The notes under the pieces were generated by a model, which saw nothing but the letters and a program-made list of their open reading frames with translations, had not been told where the DNA came from and ran no database searches. The position numbers were made by a program, and so were the translations under genes. Below are positions 8,795-18,333 of a stretch of DNA of 64,000 nucleotides, one piece after another (within the stretch, counting starts at the first letter, position 1; every line of letters starts with the position of its first letter). The stretch comes from Rhizobium oryzihabitans (GTDB lineage: Bacteria > Pseudomonadota > Alphaproteobacteria > Rhizobiales > Rhizobiaceae), in NCBI RefSeq assembly GCF_010669145.1, contig NZ_CP048632.1, positions 1,240,001 to 1,304,000 on the forward strand, written 5' to 3'.

Positions 8795-9310
8795 GTGGCG
8801 ACTGAGGAAGACTGGAACGAGGATCTGCCTGATGACATCAGGCGTATCGGTAATACGATGACGCGCATGCGCATCATGATCGGACGCCGCATCATCGGCC
8901 GCATGGCGCTGGCCAAGCTCGCTCCCGGTCTCGAACTCTCCCATATCGACGTCCTCGACATCCTGCGCCGCGCGGACGGCGATGTTACCGTTGGCGCCAT
9001 TGCCGAGGGCATGCGCATCGACCCCTCGCGCGGCAGCCGCGTGGTGGCGGATATGGTCGGGCGCGGCCTGTTGAAACGCGGCGTCTCGCAGGAGGATGCC
9101 CGTCGCAGTATCGTCGAGATCACACCGCTCGGCACCAGCCTGCTGCAGGAAATGCGCAGGACCAAGATGAGCGTTATCAAGGATGTGATGGATGGATGGG
9201 CGGACGAGGATGTCGAGACATTCGCACGTCTGTTCGAACGCTTCATCGACCGTTTCGAGTATCGTCTCTCGCCGGATACGGACTTCCTGACGGATCAGAA
9301 AAAATCATAG
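8795..9310 (+). CDS. MarR-family transcriptional regulator
   Basis: A 171-residue winged-helix regulator. The core reads LSHIDVLDILRRADGDVTVGAIAEGMRIDPSRGSRVVADMVGRGLLKRG with the wing VSQEDARRSIVEITPLG, a typical MarR DNA-binding domain; flanking helices would form the dimer interface. The start is GTG at 8795, because the nearby upstream ATG at 8788 is in another frame and stops after five codons. It probably represses the divergent exporter and itself at the palindrome at 8704-8749. Ligand is unknown. Confidence 0.87.
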   Translation: MATEEDWNEDLPDDIRRIGNTMTRMRIMIGRRIIGRMALAKLAPGLELSHIDVLDILRRADGDVTVGAIAEGMRIDPSRGSRVVADMVGRGLLKRGVSQEDARRSIVEITPLGTSLLQEMRRTKMSVIKDVMDGWADEDVETFARLFERFIDRFEYRLSPDTDFLTDQKKS

Positions 9311-9393
9311 TTGGCCCAGCGATCTGCAACTTCACTTTAAAACAGTGAAACCGTAACGTGCCGTCACCGAACTGGTTCAAGGGGTAAATTTCG

Positions 9394-10053
9394 ATGTTGA
9401 CGATTTACGGTGTCTACCGTTCCCGCGCCACGCGCACGCTCTGGCTTGCGGGGGAACTGGGCATAGAATTCAAGCATGTGCCGGTGATACAGGCCCGCCG
9501 CCTTGCCGATCCGCTGGCGACCGACGCCCCGCTCAACACGCTGTCTCCCGAGTTTCTCGCCATCAACCCGATGGGCACCATTCCCTGCATCGAGGATGAC
9601 GGCATGGTGCTTTATGAATCCATGGCCATCAATCTCTATCTCGCCCGCAAATATGGTGGATCGCTCGCCCCGGTCGATCTGAAGGAAGATGCGGCGATGC
9701 TGCAATGGTCCTTTTTCGCCGCAACCGAAGTCGAAGCCAATTCGCTGAAGATTTCTTCGGCCGTGGCCGAAGGGCTCTCGGAAGGCGATGCCGGCAGGGC
9801 GGTCATCGATGTCGCCGCGCGCCTCTTGAAGCGCCCTTTCCGGGTGCTGGAACAGCATCTTTCCAATCATGATTATCTGGTGGGTGACCGTTTCACCGTC
9901 GCCGATCTCAATGCGGCGGAAATAGTCCGTTATGCGCAGGGTCACCAGCCGCTGTTCGACGCCCATCCGGCGGTAAAAAGCTGGCTGGGCCGCTGCCAGG
10001 CCCGCACGGCCTTCAAGACGATGTGGGACAGCCGGGCCGCCGAGGCGGCTTGA
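9394..10053 (+). CDS. Glutathione S-transferase family protein
   Basis: A 219-residue cytosolic GST-fold protein. The N-terminal thioredoxin-like domain contains [19 protein letters not shown] and the cis-Pro/GSH-binding segment [13 protein letters not shown] followed by [16 protein letters not shown]; the all-helical C-terminal domain contains the N-capping box [18 protein letters not shown]. Good ribosome binding site AAGGGG. Specific substrate cannot be told. It is followed by a mosaic repeat and faces a second, distinct GST gene on the other strand. Confidence 0.88.
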   Translation: MLTIYGVYRSRATRTLWLAGELGIEFKHVPVIQARRLADPLATDAPLNTLSPEFLAINPMGTIPCIEDDGMVLYESMAINLYLARKYGGSLAPVDLKEDAAMLQWSFFAATEVEANSLKISSAVAEGLSEGDAGRAVIDVAARLLKRPFRVLEQHLSNHDYLVGDRFTVADLNAAEIVRYAQGHQPLFDAHPAVKSWLGRCQARTAFKTMWDSRAAEAA

Positions 10054-10122
10054 GCAGAAGGCGTTCTTCCTCCTCCCGCACCTCCCTCGTTCCGGCCTTG
10101 AGCCGACGCGCATCTCTTTCGC

Positions 10123-10240
10123 CCCTCATTCCTGTGCTTGTCACAGGAATCCAGCCGACGTGCGTCTGCGCGGCGGGAAGAGTCTTTCAGCCCAAGGACT
10201 TGGGCTGGCTGGATCCCTGTGACAAGCACAGGGATGAGGG
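10123..10240. repeat. Mosaic palindromic intergenic repeat, family A, copy 1
   Basis: About 118 bp that starts CCTCATTCCTGTGCTTGTCA and ends with its complement, TGTGACAAGCACAGGGATGA plus GGG. The middle carries GTCTTTCAGCCCAAGGACTT and GGGCTGGCTGGAT. Full copies recur at 46893-47013 and 59837-59955, shortened forms at 24303-24372 and 28742-28778. It can fold end to end. It resembles the intergenic mosaic elements of rhizobia and sits between two convergent genes. Confidence 0.85.
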
Positions 10241-10312
10241 AAGCGAGCGTGGCAAACAAGCAAGCTGCTTGAACGAGGGCGCCAGCCGGGGTCCCTTGGG
10301 CGCATTAAGGCT

Positions 10313-10933
10313 TCACCCCTTCTCACCCGCCAGCGCCTTCTGAACCGCAGGCCGCTCGTTCATGCGGCGGAAGTGATCATGCACCTTCGGGAAGCGGGCA
10401 ATATCCACGCCGTCGCTTTCCAGCCAGCCGGACATGACGAAGAGATAGGGGTCGGCGACCGAATAGGCCGTGCCCAGAACCCATGGGCCATGCAGCATGC
10501 CGTGCTCGATCAGCTCGAAGCAGTCGGTCATGGTTTGCGGCACCTTCGCCTTCATATCCGCCAGAGAACTGTCCTCACTCGCCCAGCGGCTGCCGCGCCG
10601 GCCATGCGCATGGGCGACATGCACCGTGGACGAAATGAAGGCGTTGAAGGATTGCATCAGGGCAAACTCGAAGGGATCGTCGAGCGGTGCGAGTTTCTTT
10701 TCCGGGGCCATCTGGGCGATGAAGGCGAGAATGGCGGGCGTTTCGGTCAACACCCCGCTGGCCGTGGCGAGCGCCGGCACGCGGCCTTTCGGATTGATTT
10801 TCAGGAATGCCTCGGAGCGTTGCTCGCCATCTGCGAAATTGACGCGGTGGGCCGTGTAAGGCAGGCCGGATTCCTCAAGCACGATATGGCTGGCGCGCGA
10901 GCAGGAGCCGGGGGAGAAAAACAGTGTGAACAT
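10313..10933 (-). CDS. Glutathione S-transferase family protein
   Basis: A 206-residue GST of the bacterial beta-like type. It begins MFTLFFSPGSCSRASHIVLEE, where the SPGSCS motif holds the Ser/Cys typical of beta-class active sites. KINPKGRVPALAT gives the cis-Pro loop and LTETPAILAFIAQM the GSH gamma-Glu contact. The C-terminal helical domain ends GTAYSVADPYLFVMSGW. The frame is open for another 198 codons upstream, but that stretch is antisense to the asparaginase gene, so the start at 10933 is preferred. Role is probably detoxification. Confidence 0.87.
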   Translation of the reverse strand: MFTLFFSPGSCSRASHIVLEESGLPYTAHRVNFADGEQRSEAFLKINPKGRVPALATASGVLTETPAILAFIAQMAPEKKLAPLDDPFEFALMQSFNAFISSTVHVAHAHGRRGSRWASEDSSLADMKAKVPQTMTDCFELIEHGMLHGPWVLGTAYSVADPYLFVMSGWLESDGVDIARFPKVHDHFRRMNERPAVQKALAGEKG

Positions 10934-11073
10934 GGATATGCGACCTCCAAAGCAATGAGGGCGCCCACCTCCTCGTGTGCGGACGCCGGCCCCTGCCGGC
11001 AGCCACGGGATGGCTGCCACGCGCAAGGGCCAGCCATCATCGTGCCGGCAACCGGTCGCGTCAAAGGTTATTT

Positions 11074-12072
11074 CTAAAGGCCGACAACGCGGATATCGCC
11101 GACATGGATGCCGTTCCAGTTGCGCATCTGCCGGTTCGCCATACCCAGCAAGGCCTGCTGCTCGGCGCTGCCTTCCCCAAAATGGCGGGCGAGCAATGCC
11201 GAAATCATCGCTTCGACCGCGCGTGTCGTGCCGTCCTCGCATTTTACCGCGATCGCGACGCCCTGTTCCGGCAGCGCCGCGACGAAGACGCCTTCGGCGC
11301 CGGTCTTGGCGAAAATCTTTCCCGGTGCGATCTGCATCAGCTTCGTGCAGGCGCGGCCGGTGCCCGCCACGTAAAACGGTTCCGCCATGCAGGCCTCCAC
11401 GAGGCGGCGGGAGGCCTTGGCACGCCCCTCGTCCAGCCCCCTGCCCGTTACCATTTTGGCAAAACCATGCGCCAGCCCCTTCAGCGGCACAGCATAGGTG
11501 GGGATCGAACAGCCATCCACGCCGCAATTGTCATGGCCGATCGCCGCGCCCGTCAGGCTTTCCATCGTCGCGCGGATTTCCCGCTGCAGGGGGTGATCGT
11601 AGCCGACATAGCCCTTGGGATCGGTGCCCGTGTGGCAGCAGGCGCAGATGAAGCCGGAATGCTTGCCGGAACAATTATTGTGAAGCGCCGTCGGCTTTTC
11701 CAGCGTGCGGACCTGATGAATGATGGTTTTCTGATCGGAAGACCAGTGCGCGCCGCATTCCAGCGTATCGACATCCCTGCCTGCCCTGGCAAGCATGGAG
11801 GCGGCAAGCTCCGCATGGTCGTCTTCGCCGGAATGGGAGGAGCAGGCAAGCGCCAGTTCACGGCTGCCGAAACCATAGGCGTCCGCAGCACCGCTTTCCA
11901 CCAGCGGCAGGGCCTGCATGGCCTTGCAGGCGGAACGCGGGAAGATGCCACGCTCGATATCGCCGGCCGAGAACAGAACGTCACCATCGCCATCCACCAC
12001 CACGGCAAGGCCCTGATGGCGGCTTTCGACAAGGTTTCCACGGGTGACTTCGACGGTAACGGAATTGTTCAT
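11074..12072 (-). CDS. L-asparaginase (PF06089, rhizobial asparaginase II type)
   Basis: A 332-residue protein matching the asparaginase family first known from Rhizobium etli, unrelated to the E. coli type I/II enzymes. It hydrolyses asparagine to aspartate and ammonia in the cytoplasm. Conserved segments seen: IFPRSACKAMQALPLVESG near residue 45-65, SSHSGEDDHAE, NCSGKHSGFICAC, and DGCSIPTYAVPLKGLAHGFAKM; the Ser/Lys pairs in SACK and SGKHSG are the likely catalytic groups by family analogy. Start ATG at 12072 has GAGG about ten bases upstream, better than the ATG at 12102. It is divergent from the DUF3750 gene. Confidence 0.87.
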   Translation of the reverse strand: MNNSVTVEVTRGNLVESRHQGLAVVVDGDGDVLFSAGDIERGIFPRSACKAMQALPLVESGAADAYGFGSRELALACSSHSGEDDHAELAASMLARAGRDVDTLECGAHWSSDQKTIIHQVRTLEKPTALHNNCSGKHSGFICACCHTGTDPKGYVGYDHPLQREIRATMESLTGAAIGHDNCGVDGCSIPTYAVPLKGLAHGFAKMVTGRGLDEGRAKASRRLVEACMAEPFYVAGTGRACTKLMQIAPGKIFAKTGAEGVFVAALPEQGVAIAVKCEDGTTRAVEAMISALLARHFGEGSAEQQALLGMANRQMRNWNGIHVGDIRVVGL

Positions 12073-12145
12073 GTTCGCAGCCTCAAAAAATTCTGATTTC
12101 ATGCCGTTGATAGCGCGATTGATTTTCCGATGCACGGGGCTATCA

Positions 12146-12898
12146 GTGAAATTTGCAAAACGTCTGCTGCTGGCGATTGCCGTTATCTATCTGCTTCCCG
12201 CACTGGCCTCAGCCGGTTTGTGGGCCATGCGGGAGCATCCGCAGGGCTGGCGTGATGCCCGCTGGTCATCTTCCGGCGCCCTTCCGCAAGCCGACGCCGA
12301 CGGTGAGGCCGCGGTTTATGTGTTCTCCGCCATGACCGGCGGCTTCAAGGGCTCCGTTGCCAGCCACGCCTGGATCGTGCTGAAAAAGCCGGGCGCGACG
12401 GCTTATGACCGTTACGACAAGGTGGGCTGGGGCACGCCGATCCGCCGCAACGGCTATGCCGCGGATGCCTTCTGGTATTCCAACACCCCGCGTCAGGTCG
12501 TCGCCATCCATGGCGCAGAGGCGGAAAAGCTGATCCCGAAGATCGAAAAGGCGATTGCCGATTACCCCTATGGCAAACCGGGCGGATACCGCATCTATCC
12601 CGGCCCGAACTCCAACACCTTCGTCGCCCATGTGCTGCGCAGCGTGCCTGAACTGGGAGTGGTATTGCCGCCCGACGCGGTTGGCCGTGATTATCTGCCG
12701 AACGGCGCTTTTTATCATGTCGCCGATGACTGGAAGGATGCGAGCATTTCGCTTGGCGGGTTGTTCGGCATTTCCGCAGGCGCGCGCAGCGGCTTCGAGG
12801 TCAATTTCCTCGGTCTGGTTGCGGGTGTGGATTTCAGCCGGCCCGGCGTGAAGATACCGGGGCTGGGTTATTTCGGGGTGGCGGATACCCGCATCTGA
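12146..12898 (+). CDS. DUF3750 family protein, membrane-anchored
   Basis: About 250 residues. An N-terminal helix (KRLLLAIAVIYLLPALASAGLW) anchors or exports it; the remainder has the DUF3750 pattern with VASHAWIVLKKPGATAYDRYD, GYRIYPGPNSNTFVAHVLR and late GLVAGVDFSRPGVKIPGLG. The SHAW...PGPNSNTF arrangement hints at a papain/NlpC-like fold with His, Asn and other polar residues, but no activity is known to me. I chose the GTG at 12146, preceded by ACGGGG, since it places the membrane helix at the N-terminus and leaves room for the divergent asparaginase promoter; ATG 12101 is the alternative. It ends 5 bases before the convergent ClC gene. Confidence 0.75.
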   Translation: MKFAKRLLLAIAVIYLLPALASAGLWAMREHPQGWRDARWSSSGALPQADADGEAAVYVFSAMTGGFKGSVASHAWIVLKKPGATAYDRYDKVGWGTPIRRNGYAADAFWYSNTPRQVVAIHGAEAEKLIPKIEKAIADYPYGKPGGYRIYPGPNSNTFVAHVLRSVPELGVVLPPDAVGRDYLPNGAFYHVADDWKDASISLGGLFGISAGARSGFEVNFLGLVAGVDFSRPGVKIPGLGYFGVADTRI

Positions 12899-12903
12899 CG
12901 CCA

Positions 12904-14322
12904 TCAGGCATTGGAGGTATGACCTGCCCTTCTTGCGCGGATGACCTGCGCGATGAAAACGCGCGACAGGCCGTGATAGAGCGGCTCGCGGGAAAACAGG
13001 CGGGACGTCAGATATCCCAGCATCGAAGCGGCCATGATGGGAATGACCCCCTCATGATTACCGGTCATTTCGAGAATGATGACGAAGGCCGTCATCGGCG
13101 CCTGCACGACGCCCGCAAAATATCCCGCCATGCCGACAATGGCGCCGAGGCCGATGCTGGTGCCAAGTAAATTGGCCATGGTGCTGCCAAAGCCCGCGCC
13201 CACCGACAGTGACGGCGCGAAAATACCGCCGGGAATACCCGACATCATCGCGAGGAAAGTCGCAGCCAGCTTTTCGATAAAGAAGAAGGTTGGCGCAGCC
13301 TGACCCTCGATCGCCGCACGCGCCTGTTCGTAGCCCGTTCCGAAGGTCGCGCCACCCGTTGCAATGCCGATAATAGCGGAGGCAAGACCACAGGCGGCGG
13401 CAACCGCAAGCATCCGCTTCAATGGCATGGTCTGCGCAAAGCGGCGGATGCGGGCGGAAAGGCGCAGTGCCCCGGCGCTGAAAAGCGCGCCGAACGCACC
13501 GCCGCCGATGCCGCAGATCACCACCAGAAGCCAGTCCTTCACCGTTTCAGCGAGTACCGAACTCGCACCGAAATAGGTATAGCTTCCAACCAGCGCCAGC
13601 GAGGCAAGACCCGACAGGATGACGGCGGTGAGGACGAGACCGTTGGCACGGGATTCGTAGGTCTTGCTCATTTCCTCAATGGCGAAAACGATGCCCGCGA
13701 GCGGCGTGTTGAAGGCGGCCGCAATGCCCGCCGCCGATCCCGCAAGGATGAGGCCTTTCGCCTGCGCCATGCCGCCCCAGCGCGCGGCCTGCAGCATGAT
13801 CGAGGCGCCCACCTGAACGGTCGGGCCCTCACGGCCGATGGAAGCACCGGACAAAAGACCAGCGACCGTCAGCACCACCTTGCCGAAGGCGAGTTTCAGC
13901 GACAGAAGCCGCGAGCGATCCGCATCGTCTCGCAGGTGCCGCGCAGCGATGGCCTGCGGGATGCCGCTGCCGCCTGCATTGGGAAAAACCGTCAATGCCA
14001 GCCAGGCGCAAAGCGTGAAGCCGAGCGGCGTTATGACGAGCGGCAACAGGAACGACCATTCGCCGGAAGAGGTGGCGGTGAAGAAAAGATGCTGGGCGCG
14101 ATCCGCCGCCCATGCGAACCCGACGCTGATGATGCCTACCGCAAGCGCGCCAAACCAGAATACGGCTCTTGGCTTCCACACCCGCCACGATCCCCAGACA
14201 ACACGGGAACGGCGAAGCATCTTCAGCTTTTTGTAGTCGGCGGGCATGGCGGTCCAGATCAGTCTTTGGTAGGCGGGATGCCCGTTTATCGGCCTCCCGG
14301 GCACTGATTGCAAGTTTTGCAT
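12904..14322 (-). CDS. ClC-family chloride channel/antiporter
   Basis: A 472-residue ClC-type anion transport protein of the inner membrane. The selectivity-filter segments are recognisable: GSGIPQAIAA (helix D, GSGIP), GREGPTVQVGA (helix F, GREGP), and GGIFAPSLSVGAG (helix N, GGIFAP). These three motifs define the family. There are many hydrophobic helices and no CBS domains after the membrane part. Whether it is an H+/Cl- exchanger needs the gating and proton glutamates to be aligned; the E of GREGP, the gating glutamate, is present. The start at 14322 avoids running into the parD gene on the other strand; a later ATG (MPADYKKLKM) is also plausible. Confidence 0.9.
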   Translation of the reverse strand: MQNLQSVPGRPINGHPAYQRLIWTAMPADYKKLKMLRRSRVVWGSWRVWKPRAVFWFGALAVGIISVGFAWAADRAQHLFFTATSSGEWSFLLPLVITPLGFTLCAWLALTVFPNAGGSGIPQAIAARHLRDDADRSRLLSLKLAFGKVVLTVAGLLSGASIGREGPTVQVGASIMLQAARWGGMAQAKGLILAGSAAGIAAAFNTPLAGIVFAIEEMSKTYESRANGLVLTAVILSGLASLALVGSYTYFGASSVLAETVKDWLLVVICGIGGGAFGALFSAGALRLSARIRRFAQTMPLKRMLAVAAACGLASAIIGIATGGATFGTGYEQARAAIEGQAAPTFFFIEKLAATFLAMMSGIPGGIFAPSLSVGAGFGSTMANLLGTSIGLGAIVGMAGYFAGVVQAPMTAFVIILEMTGNHEGVIPIMAASMLGYLTSRLFSREPLYHGLSRVFIAQVIRARRAGHTSNA

Positions 14323-14384
14323 TTGACTTTGCGCGGTTCGTGATCGAAGCTTCGCATCGCAATTGCAACGCACGGAGAACCAAT

Positions 14385-14657
14385 ATGAAAACGGCGACGA
14401 TCCCTTCGTTGCGGGTGACCGCGGATTTTCGCGAAGCTGCTGAAAGCGTGCTGAAGGAAGGCGAGACACTGTCCTCCTTCGTTGAAGAGTCCGTGCGCAG
14501 GCAGGTGGAAATCCGCAAATCGCAGGCGGAGTTCATTGCACGTGGGCTCGCGTCACTCGAAGACGCTGAGCGCACCGGCGTTTATTATACGACCGACGAT
14601 GTTCTTTCGATGATGCAACGAAAGCTTGATGCTGCGAAAGCCGCGAAGCGAAAATGA
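14385..14657 (+). CDS. parD: ParD-like antitoxin
   Basis: A 90-residue antitoxin with an N-terminal ribbon-helix-helix (TIPSLRVTADFREAAESVLKEGETLSSFVEESVRRQVEIRK) and a disordered basic C-terminal tail that would wrap the toxin. It is preceded by CGGAGAA as ribosome binding site and overlaps the downstream parE by 4 bases (ATGA). It would also repress the operon; its promoter shares the short gap with the divergent ClC gene. Confidence 0.86.
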   Translation: MKTATIPSLRVTADFREAAESVLKEGETLSSFVEESVRRQVEIRKSQAEFIARGLASLEDAERTGVYYTTDDVLSMMQRKLDAAKAAKRK

Positions 14658-14953
14658 CATATGAGCTTCGCTATACCGAAGAAGCACTGGCGGATTTTGA
14701 TCGCATCTATGACTTTCTGATCGCCTACGACATCGATGTGGCTGAGAAAGCGATCCGCGCCATAAGAGCAGGACTGGAGATTCTCGGTGAGTTTCCCTTC
14801 AGTTGCCGCAAAGCATCTGCGGAAAACAGCCTGATTCGCGAACTCCTCGTACCGTTCGGGTCATCCGGCTATATCGTGCTGTTCCGCATCGACGGCCCGG
14901 AAACAGTCACCATCGCCGCCGTCCGCCACCAGCGCGAAGACGACTATCATTGA
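14654..14953 (+). CDS. parE: ParE/RelE-family toxin
   Basis: A 99-residue toxin starting MTYELRYTEEALADFDRIYDFL, the classic ParE pattern (YTEEALADLxxIYxYL), with a central AEKAIRAIRAGLEILGEFP helix and the C-terminal strand YIVLFRIDGPETVTIAAVRHQRED that carries the R/H-rich tail. ParE toxins usually poison DNA gyrase; RelE relatives cut mRNA. Translationally coupled to parD. It ends 3 bases before the convergent betA stop. Confidence 0.87.
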   Translation: MTYELRYTEEALADFDRIYDFLIAYDIDVAEKAIRAIRAGLEILGEFPFSCRKASAENSLIRELLVPFGSSGYIVLFRIDGPETVTIAAVRHQREDDYH

Positions 14954-14956
14954 TCC

Positions 14957-16606
14957 TTACCGGTCGCTGACGGCCGCGCGCGGGTTTACCCACGGCTCCT
15001 GATTGGAGCGCGGCAAAGGGGCTTTCCCGAGAATATGATCCGCCGCCTTTTCGCCGGTCATGATCGACGGGCCGTTGAGGTTGCCATAGGTCACATGCGG
15101 GAAGATCGAGCTGTCGGCGACCCTTAATCCCTCCACGCCGATCACACGGCATTCGGGATCGACCACCGCCATCGGGTCGTTGCGATCACCCATCCGGCAG
15201 GTGCCGCAGGGGTGATAGGCACTTTCCAGATGCTCTCGCAAAAAGGCGTCGATCTGCTCGTCCGTCTCCACCTTTTCGCCCGGCTGGATTTCCGGTCCGC
15301 GAAAATCGTCGAAAGCTTTCTGGCTGAAGATTTCTCGCGTCAGGCGCACGCAATGACGGAATTTTTCCCAGTCTTCCGGATGGCTCATATAGTTGAAGCG
15401 GATGACCGGGTCGTCATGCGGATCGGCGGAACGCAGGGTGACATTGCCGCGCGATTTCGACAGGTTGTAGCCCACATGCACCTGAAAACCATGGCTTTTC
15501 GCGGCGGCCTTGCCGTCATAGGAAATGGCGACGGGCAGGAAATGATACTGGATGTCAGGCTGTTTCAGACCGGCTGCAGAGCGCAGGAAGGCGCAGGCCT
15601 CGAACTGGTTGGAGGCCCCTAACCCGCCCTTCGACAGCAGCCATTGCGCGCCCGCCACGCCCTGCCAGAACCACGGCAACCAGGAATAAAGCGAGACCGG
15701 CTTGGTGGAGACCTGCTGGAAATAAAACTCCATATGGTCCTGAAGGTTTGCGCCCACGCCCGGACGATCCACCTTCACCTCGATGCCCATTTCCGCCAGA
15801 TGGGCAGCAGGCCCGATGCCCGAAAGCATCAGCAGTTTCGGGGAATTGAAGGAAGATGCGGAGACGATCACCTCGCGATTGGCCGTGATGGCTTCCACGA
15901 CACCCTTTCGCTCGATCTCCACCCCCACGGCGCAGCCATTCTCGATGACGACCTTGCGGGCAAAACCACTCACCAGCGTGACATTGCCGCGCTTCAGCGC
16001 CGGCCGGAGATAGGCATTGGCGGCGGACCAGCGGCGGCCGTGATGGATGGTCTGCTCCATGAGGCCGAAACCCTCCTGCTTGGAGCCGTTATAGTCGTCG
16101 GTGAGTTCAAAGCCTGCCTGTGCGCCGGCCTGAATGAAGGCATGGAACAGCGGATTGTTGACCGGTCCGCGCTGAACGTGCAGCGGCCCATCCGTGCCGC
16201 GCCAACCCTCTTCACCGCCATGGCTATGTTCCATGCGCTTGAAGTAAGGCAGCACATCCGCATAGGCCCAGCCCTGCGCGCCAAGCTCCTCCCAGCGATT
16301 GAAATCCTCCGCATGGCCGCGCACATAAACGAGACCATTGATGGACGACGAGCCGCCGATGACTTTTCCGCGCGGCGCTGTAATTCTGCGGTTGTCGAGG
16401 TTCGGTTCGGGTTCGGAGAGATAACCCCAGTTGTAGCGCTTCATGCTCATCGGCCAGGCGAGTGCTGCCGGCATCTGGATGAAGGGGCCGAAGTCCGAAC
16501 CACCCGCCTCGATGACGATCACCGAATAGCGGCCGTCTTCCGACAGGCGATAGGCGATGGCGGAGCCTGCGGAACCGGAACCGACGATGACGTAATCTGC
16601 GTGCAT
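14957..16606 (-). CDS. betA: Choline dehydrogenase, FAD-dependent (GMC family)
   Basis: A 549-residue GMC oxidoreductase that oxidises choline to betaine aldehyde. The N-terminus [22 protein letters not shown] is the FAD Rossmann motif (GxGxxG), [19 protein letters not shown] is the GMC signature 1, and the C-terminal HPCGTCRMG with [21 protein letters not shown] supplies the catalytic His/Asn region. Length and motifs match BetA. Start at 16606 has GGAGAG upstream; the frame continues upstream only through the inverted repeat. It is the third gene of betI-betB-betA, separated from betB by a 233-base gap holding a large inverted repeat. Confidence 0.93.
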   Translation of the reverse strand: MHADYVIVGSGSAGSAIAYRLSEDGRYSVIVIEAGGSDFGPFIQMPAALAWPMSMKRYNWGYLSEPEPNLDNRRITAPRGKVIGGSSSINGLVYVRGHAEDFNRWEELGAQGWAYADVLPYFKRMEHSHGGEEGWRGTDGPLHVQRGPVNNPLFHAFIQAGAQAGFELTDDYNGSKQEGFGLMEQTIHHGRRWSAANAYLRPALKRGNVTLVSGFARKVVIENGCAVGVEIERKGVVEAITANREVIVSASSFNSPKLLMLSGIGPAAHLAEMGIEVKVDRPGVGANLQDHMEFYFQQVSTKPVSLYSWLPWFWQGVAGAQWLLSKGGLGASNQFEACAFLRSAAGLKQPDIQYHFLPVAISYDGKAAAKSHGFQVHVGYNLSKSRGNVTLRSADPHDDPVIRFNYMSHPEDWEKFRHCVRLTREIFSQKAFDDFRGPEIQPGEKVETDEQIDAFLREHLESAYHPCGTCRMGDRNDPMAVVDPECRVIGVEGLRVADSSIFPHVTYGNLNGPSIMTGEKAADHILGKAPLPRSNQEPWVNPRAAVSDR

Positions 16607-16646
16607 GATTTGCTCTCTCCGATGAGCGTTGGTTCCGATTGGTTGT

Positions 16647-16831
16647 GGCGGGCGGGGCTTCACCCCCCTCTGTCCTGCCGGACATCTCCCCCTCAAGGGG
16701 GGAGATCAGCAAGACGCTGTTTCGTCATTTCATTCTCGAACGTTGAGATTGGCGAGACCGTGCCTCAGGTCGATCTCCCCCCTTGAGGGGGAGATGTCCG
16801 GCAGGACAGAGGGGGGTAAGCCCCGCCCGCC
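16647..16831. repeat. Large inverted repeat between betB and betA (family C)
   Basis: A left arm at 16647-16707 and a right arm at 16772-16831 are near-perfect complements of about 60 bp, built of GGCGGGCGGGGCTT, CTCTGTCCTGCCGGACATCT and CCCCCTCAAGGGGGGAGATC. The 64-base loop is unremarkable. A transcript from betB into betA would form an extremely stable hairpin. It looks like a mobile intergenic repeat that landed in the operon. Confidence 0.9.
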
Positions 16832-16839
16832 AAACCGAA

Positions 16840-18321
16840 TTAATAAGGCGCGTCCACTTTCCCCGTGCTCACATACACCGTCTTCAACTCGCTATAGTGC
16901 TCCAGCGCGGCGGCCGAATTCTCCCGCCCGAAACCAGATTGCTTCGACCCGCCAAAGGGGATTTCCACCGGGCAGAGATTGTAGGTGTTGATCCACAGCG
17001 TGCCCGCCTCGAGTTGGTCAACCACGCGATGGGCGCGGGCGAGATCGGCGGTGAAGACGCCGCCGGCGAGGCCGAATTCCGTGGCGTTGGCGCGAGCGAG
17101 AACCTCGTCCTCATCGTCGAAATCCAGAACGCACATGACCGGGCCGAAGATTTCTTCGCGGGCGATGGTCATACCATCCGTCACATCGGCGAACACGGTC
17201 GGCTGTACGTAAGCGCCCTCGCCCGAGACGTTGTTGGGAATGCCGCCGCCGGTGACGAGCGTTGCTCCCTCCGCCTTGCCCTTCTCGATATAGGAAAGGA
17301 CCTTCTCCTGCTGCGCTTTCGAGACCAGCGGGCCGAGATGGGTGGCGTAATCCAAGGGATCGCCGAGGATCATCGCTTCGGTGCGGCGTTTCAGATTTTC
17401 GAGGAAGCGGTCTTTCGCCTTTTTCTGCACGAAGACACGCGTGCCGTTGGAGCAGACCTGGCCGGAGGAATAAAAGTTGCCGAGCATGGCCCCGCCGACG
17501 GCGCTTTCGATATCGGCATCATCGAACACGATCAGCGGCGACTTGCCGCCGAGTTCCATCGTCACGTGTTTGAGATGCCCGGCAGCGGCAGCGGCCACCT
17601 TGCGGCCGGTCGGGACCGAGCCGGTAAGCGAAACCTTGGCCACATCCGGGTGATTGACCAGCAGCGGGCCGGTGTCGCGATCGCCCTGAATGACGTTGAA
17701 CAGGCCCTTCGGCAGACCGGCTTCGATCAGGATTTCGGCAATCTTTAGCGCGCCGAGCGGGGTGTTTTCCGAGGGTTTGAAGACCATGGCGTTGCCGGCA
17801 ACGAGCGCGGGTGCCGCCTTCCAGCAGGCGATCTGCTGCGGATAGTTCCACGCACCGATACCGACGCAGACGCCGAGCGGCACACGCTTGGTATAGGCGA
17901 AATCGCCGCCGAGCGGGATATAATCGCCGTTCAGCGCGGAAGGCGCGATACCGCCGAAAAACTCGAAGGCATCTGCGCCGGAGGTCGGATCGGCGACGAT
18001 GGTTTCCTGAATTGGCTTGCCGGTATCCAGCGTCTCCAGCGTCGAAAGCGCGTCGTTGCGCTCGCGCATGATATCGGCGGCGCGTTTGAGGATGCGGCCG
18101 CGCGCCATGGGGCTCATCGCCGCCCATTCCTTCTGGGCGCGTTTGGCCGAGGCGATGGCGCGCTCGACAATGGCCGGCGTTGCCGCATGCAGTCGTGCAA
18201 TCACCTCGCCGGTTGCCGGAAAGATGCTTTCGATCACCGTGCCGGTATTGTCTTCGACATAGTCCCCGTCGATGAAATGCGAGGCTTTGGGCTGCGCCTT
18301 AAGCGGCGTCGCGATGGTCAT
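16840..18321 (-). CDS. betB: Betaine aldehyde dehydrogenase
   Basis: A 493-residue NAD(P)-dependent aldehyde dehydrogenase that turns betaine aldehyde into glycine betaine, the osmoprotectant. Family landmarks: GACWNYP-like [30 protein letters not shown] near 160-190, the cofactor turn [22 protein letters not shown] with the general-base Glu near 255-260, and [12 protein letters not shown] with the nucleophile Cys near 290. Start ATG has AAGGAG nine bases upstream. It begins 12 bases after betI and is expected to share its transcript; the DMSO of related rhizobial loci, choline sulfatase betC, is not present between them. Confidence 0.93.
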   Translation of the reverse strand: MTIATPLKAQPKASHFIDGDYVEDNTGTVIESIFPATGEVIARLHAATPAIVERAIASAKRAQKEWAAMSPMARGRILKRAADIMRERNDALSTLETLDTGKPIQETIVADPTSGADAFEFFGGIAPSALNGDYIPLGGDFAYTKRVPLGVCVGIGAWNYPQQIACWKAAPALVAGNAMVFKPSENTPLGALKIAEILIEAGLPKGLFNVIQGDRDTGPLLVNHPDVAKVSLTGSVPTGRKVAAAAAGHLKHVTMELGGKSPLIVFDDADIESAVGGAMLGNFYSSGQVCSNGTRVFVQKKAKDRFLENLKRRTEAMILGDPLDYATHLGPLVSKAQQEKVLSYIEKGKAEGATLVTGGGIPNNVSGEGAYVQPTVFADVTDGMTIAREEIFGPVMCVLDFDDEDEVLARANATEFGLAGGVFTADLARAHRVVDQLEAGTLWINTYNLCPVEIPFGGSKQSGFGRENSAAALEHYSELKTVYVSTGKVDAPY

Positions 18322-18333
18322 GTCGAATACTCC

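Noticed and set aside
10123..10240. Could the palindromic repeats be CRISPR units?
   Set aside because: Copies are isolated, palindromic end to end and tens of kb apart; there are no spacers and no cas genes.
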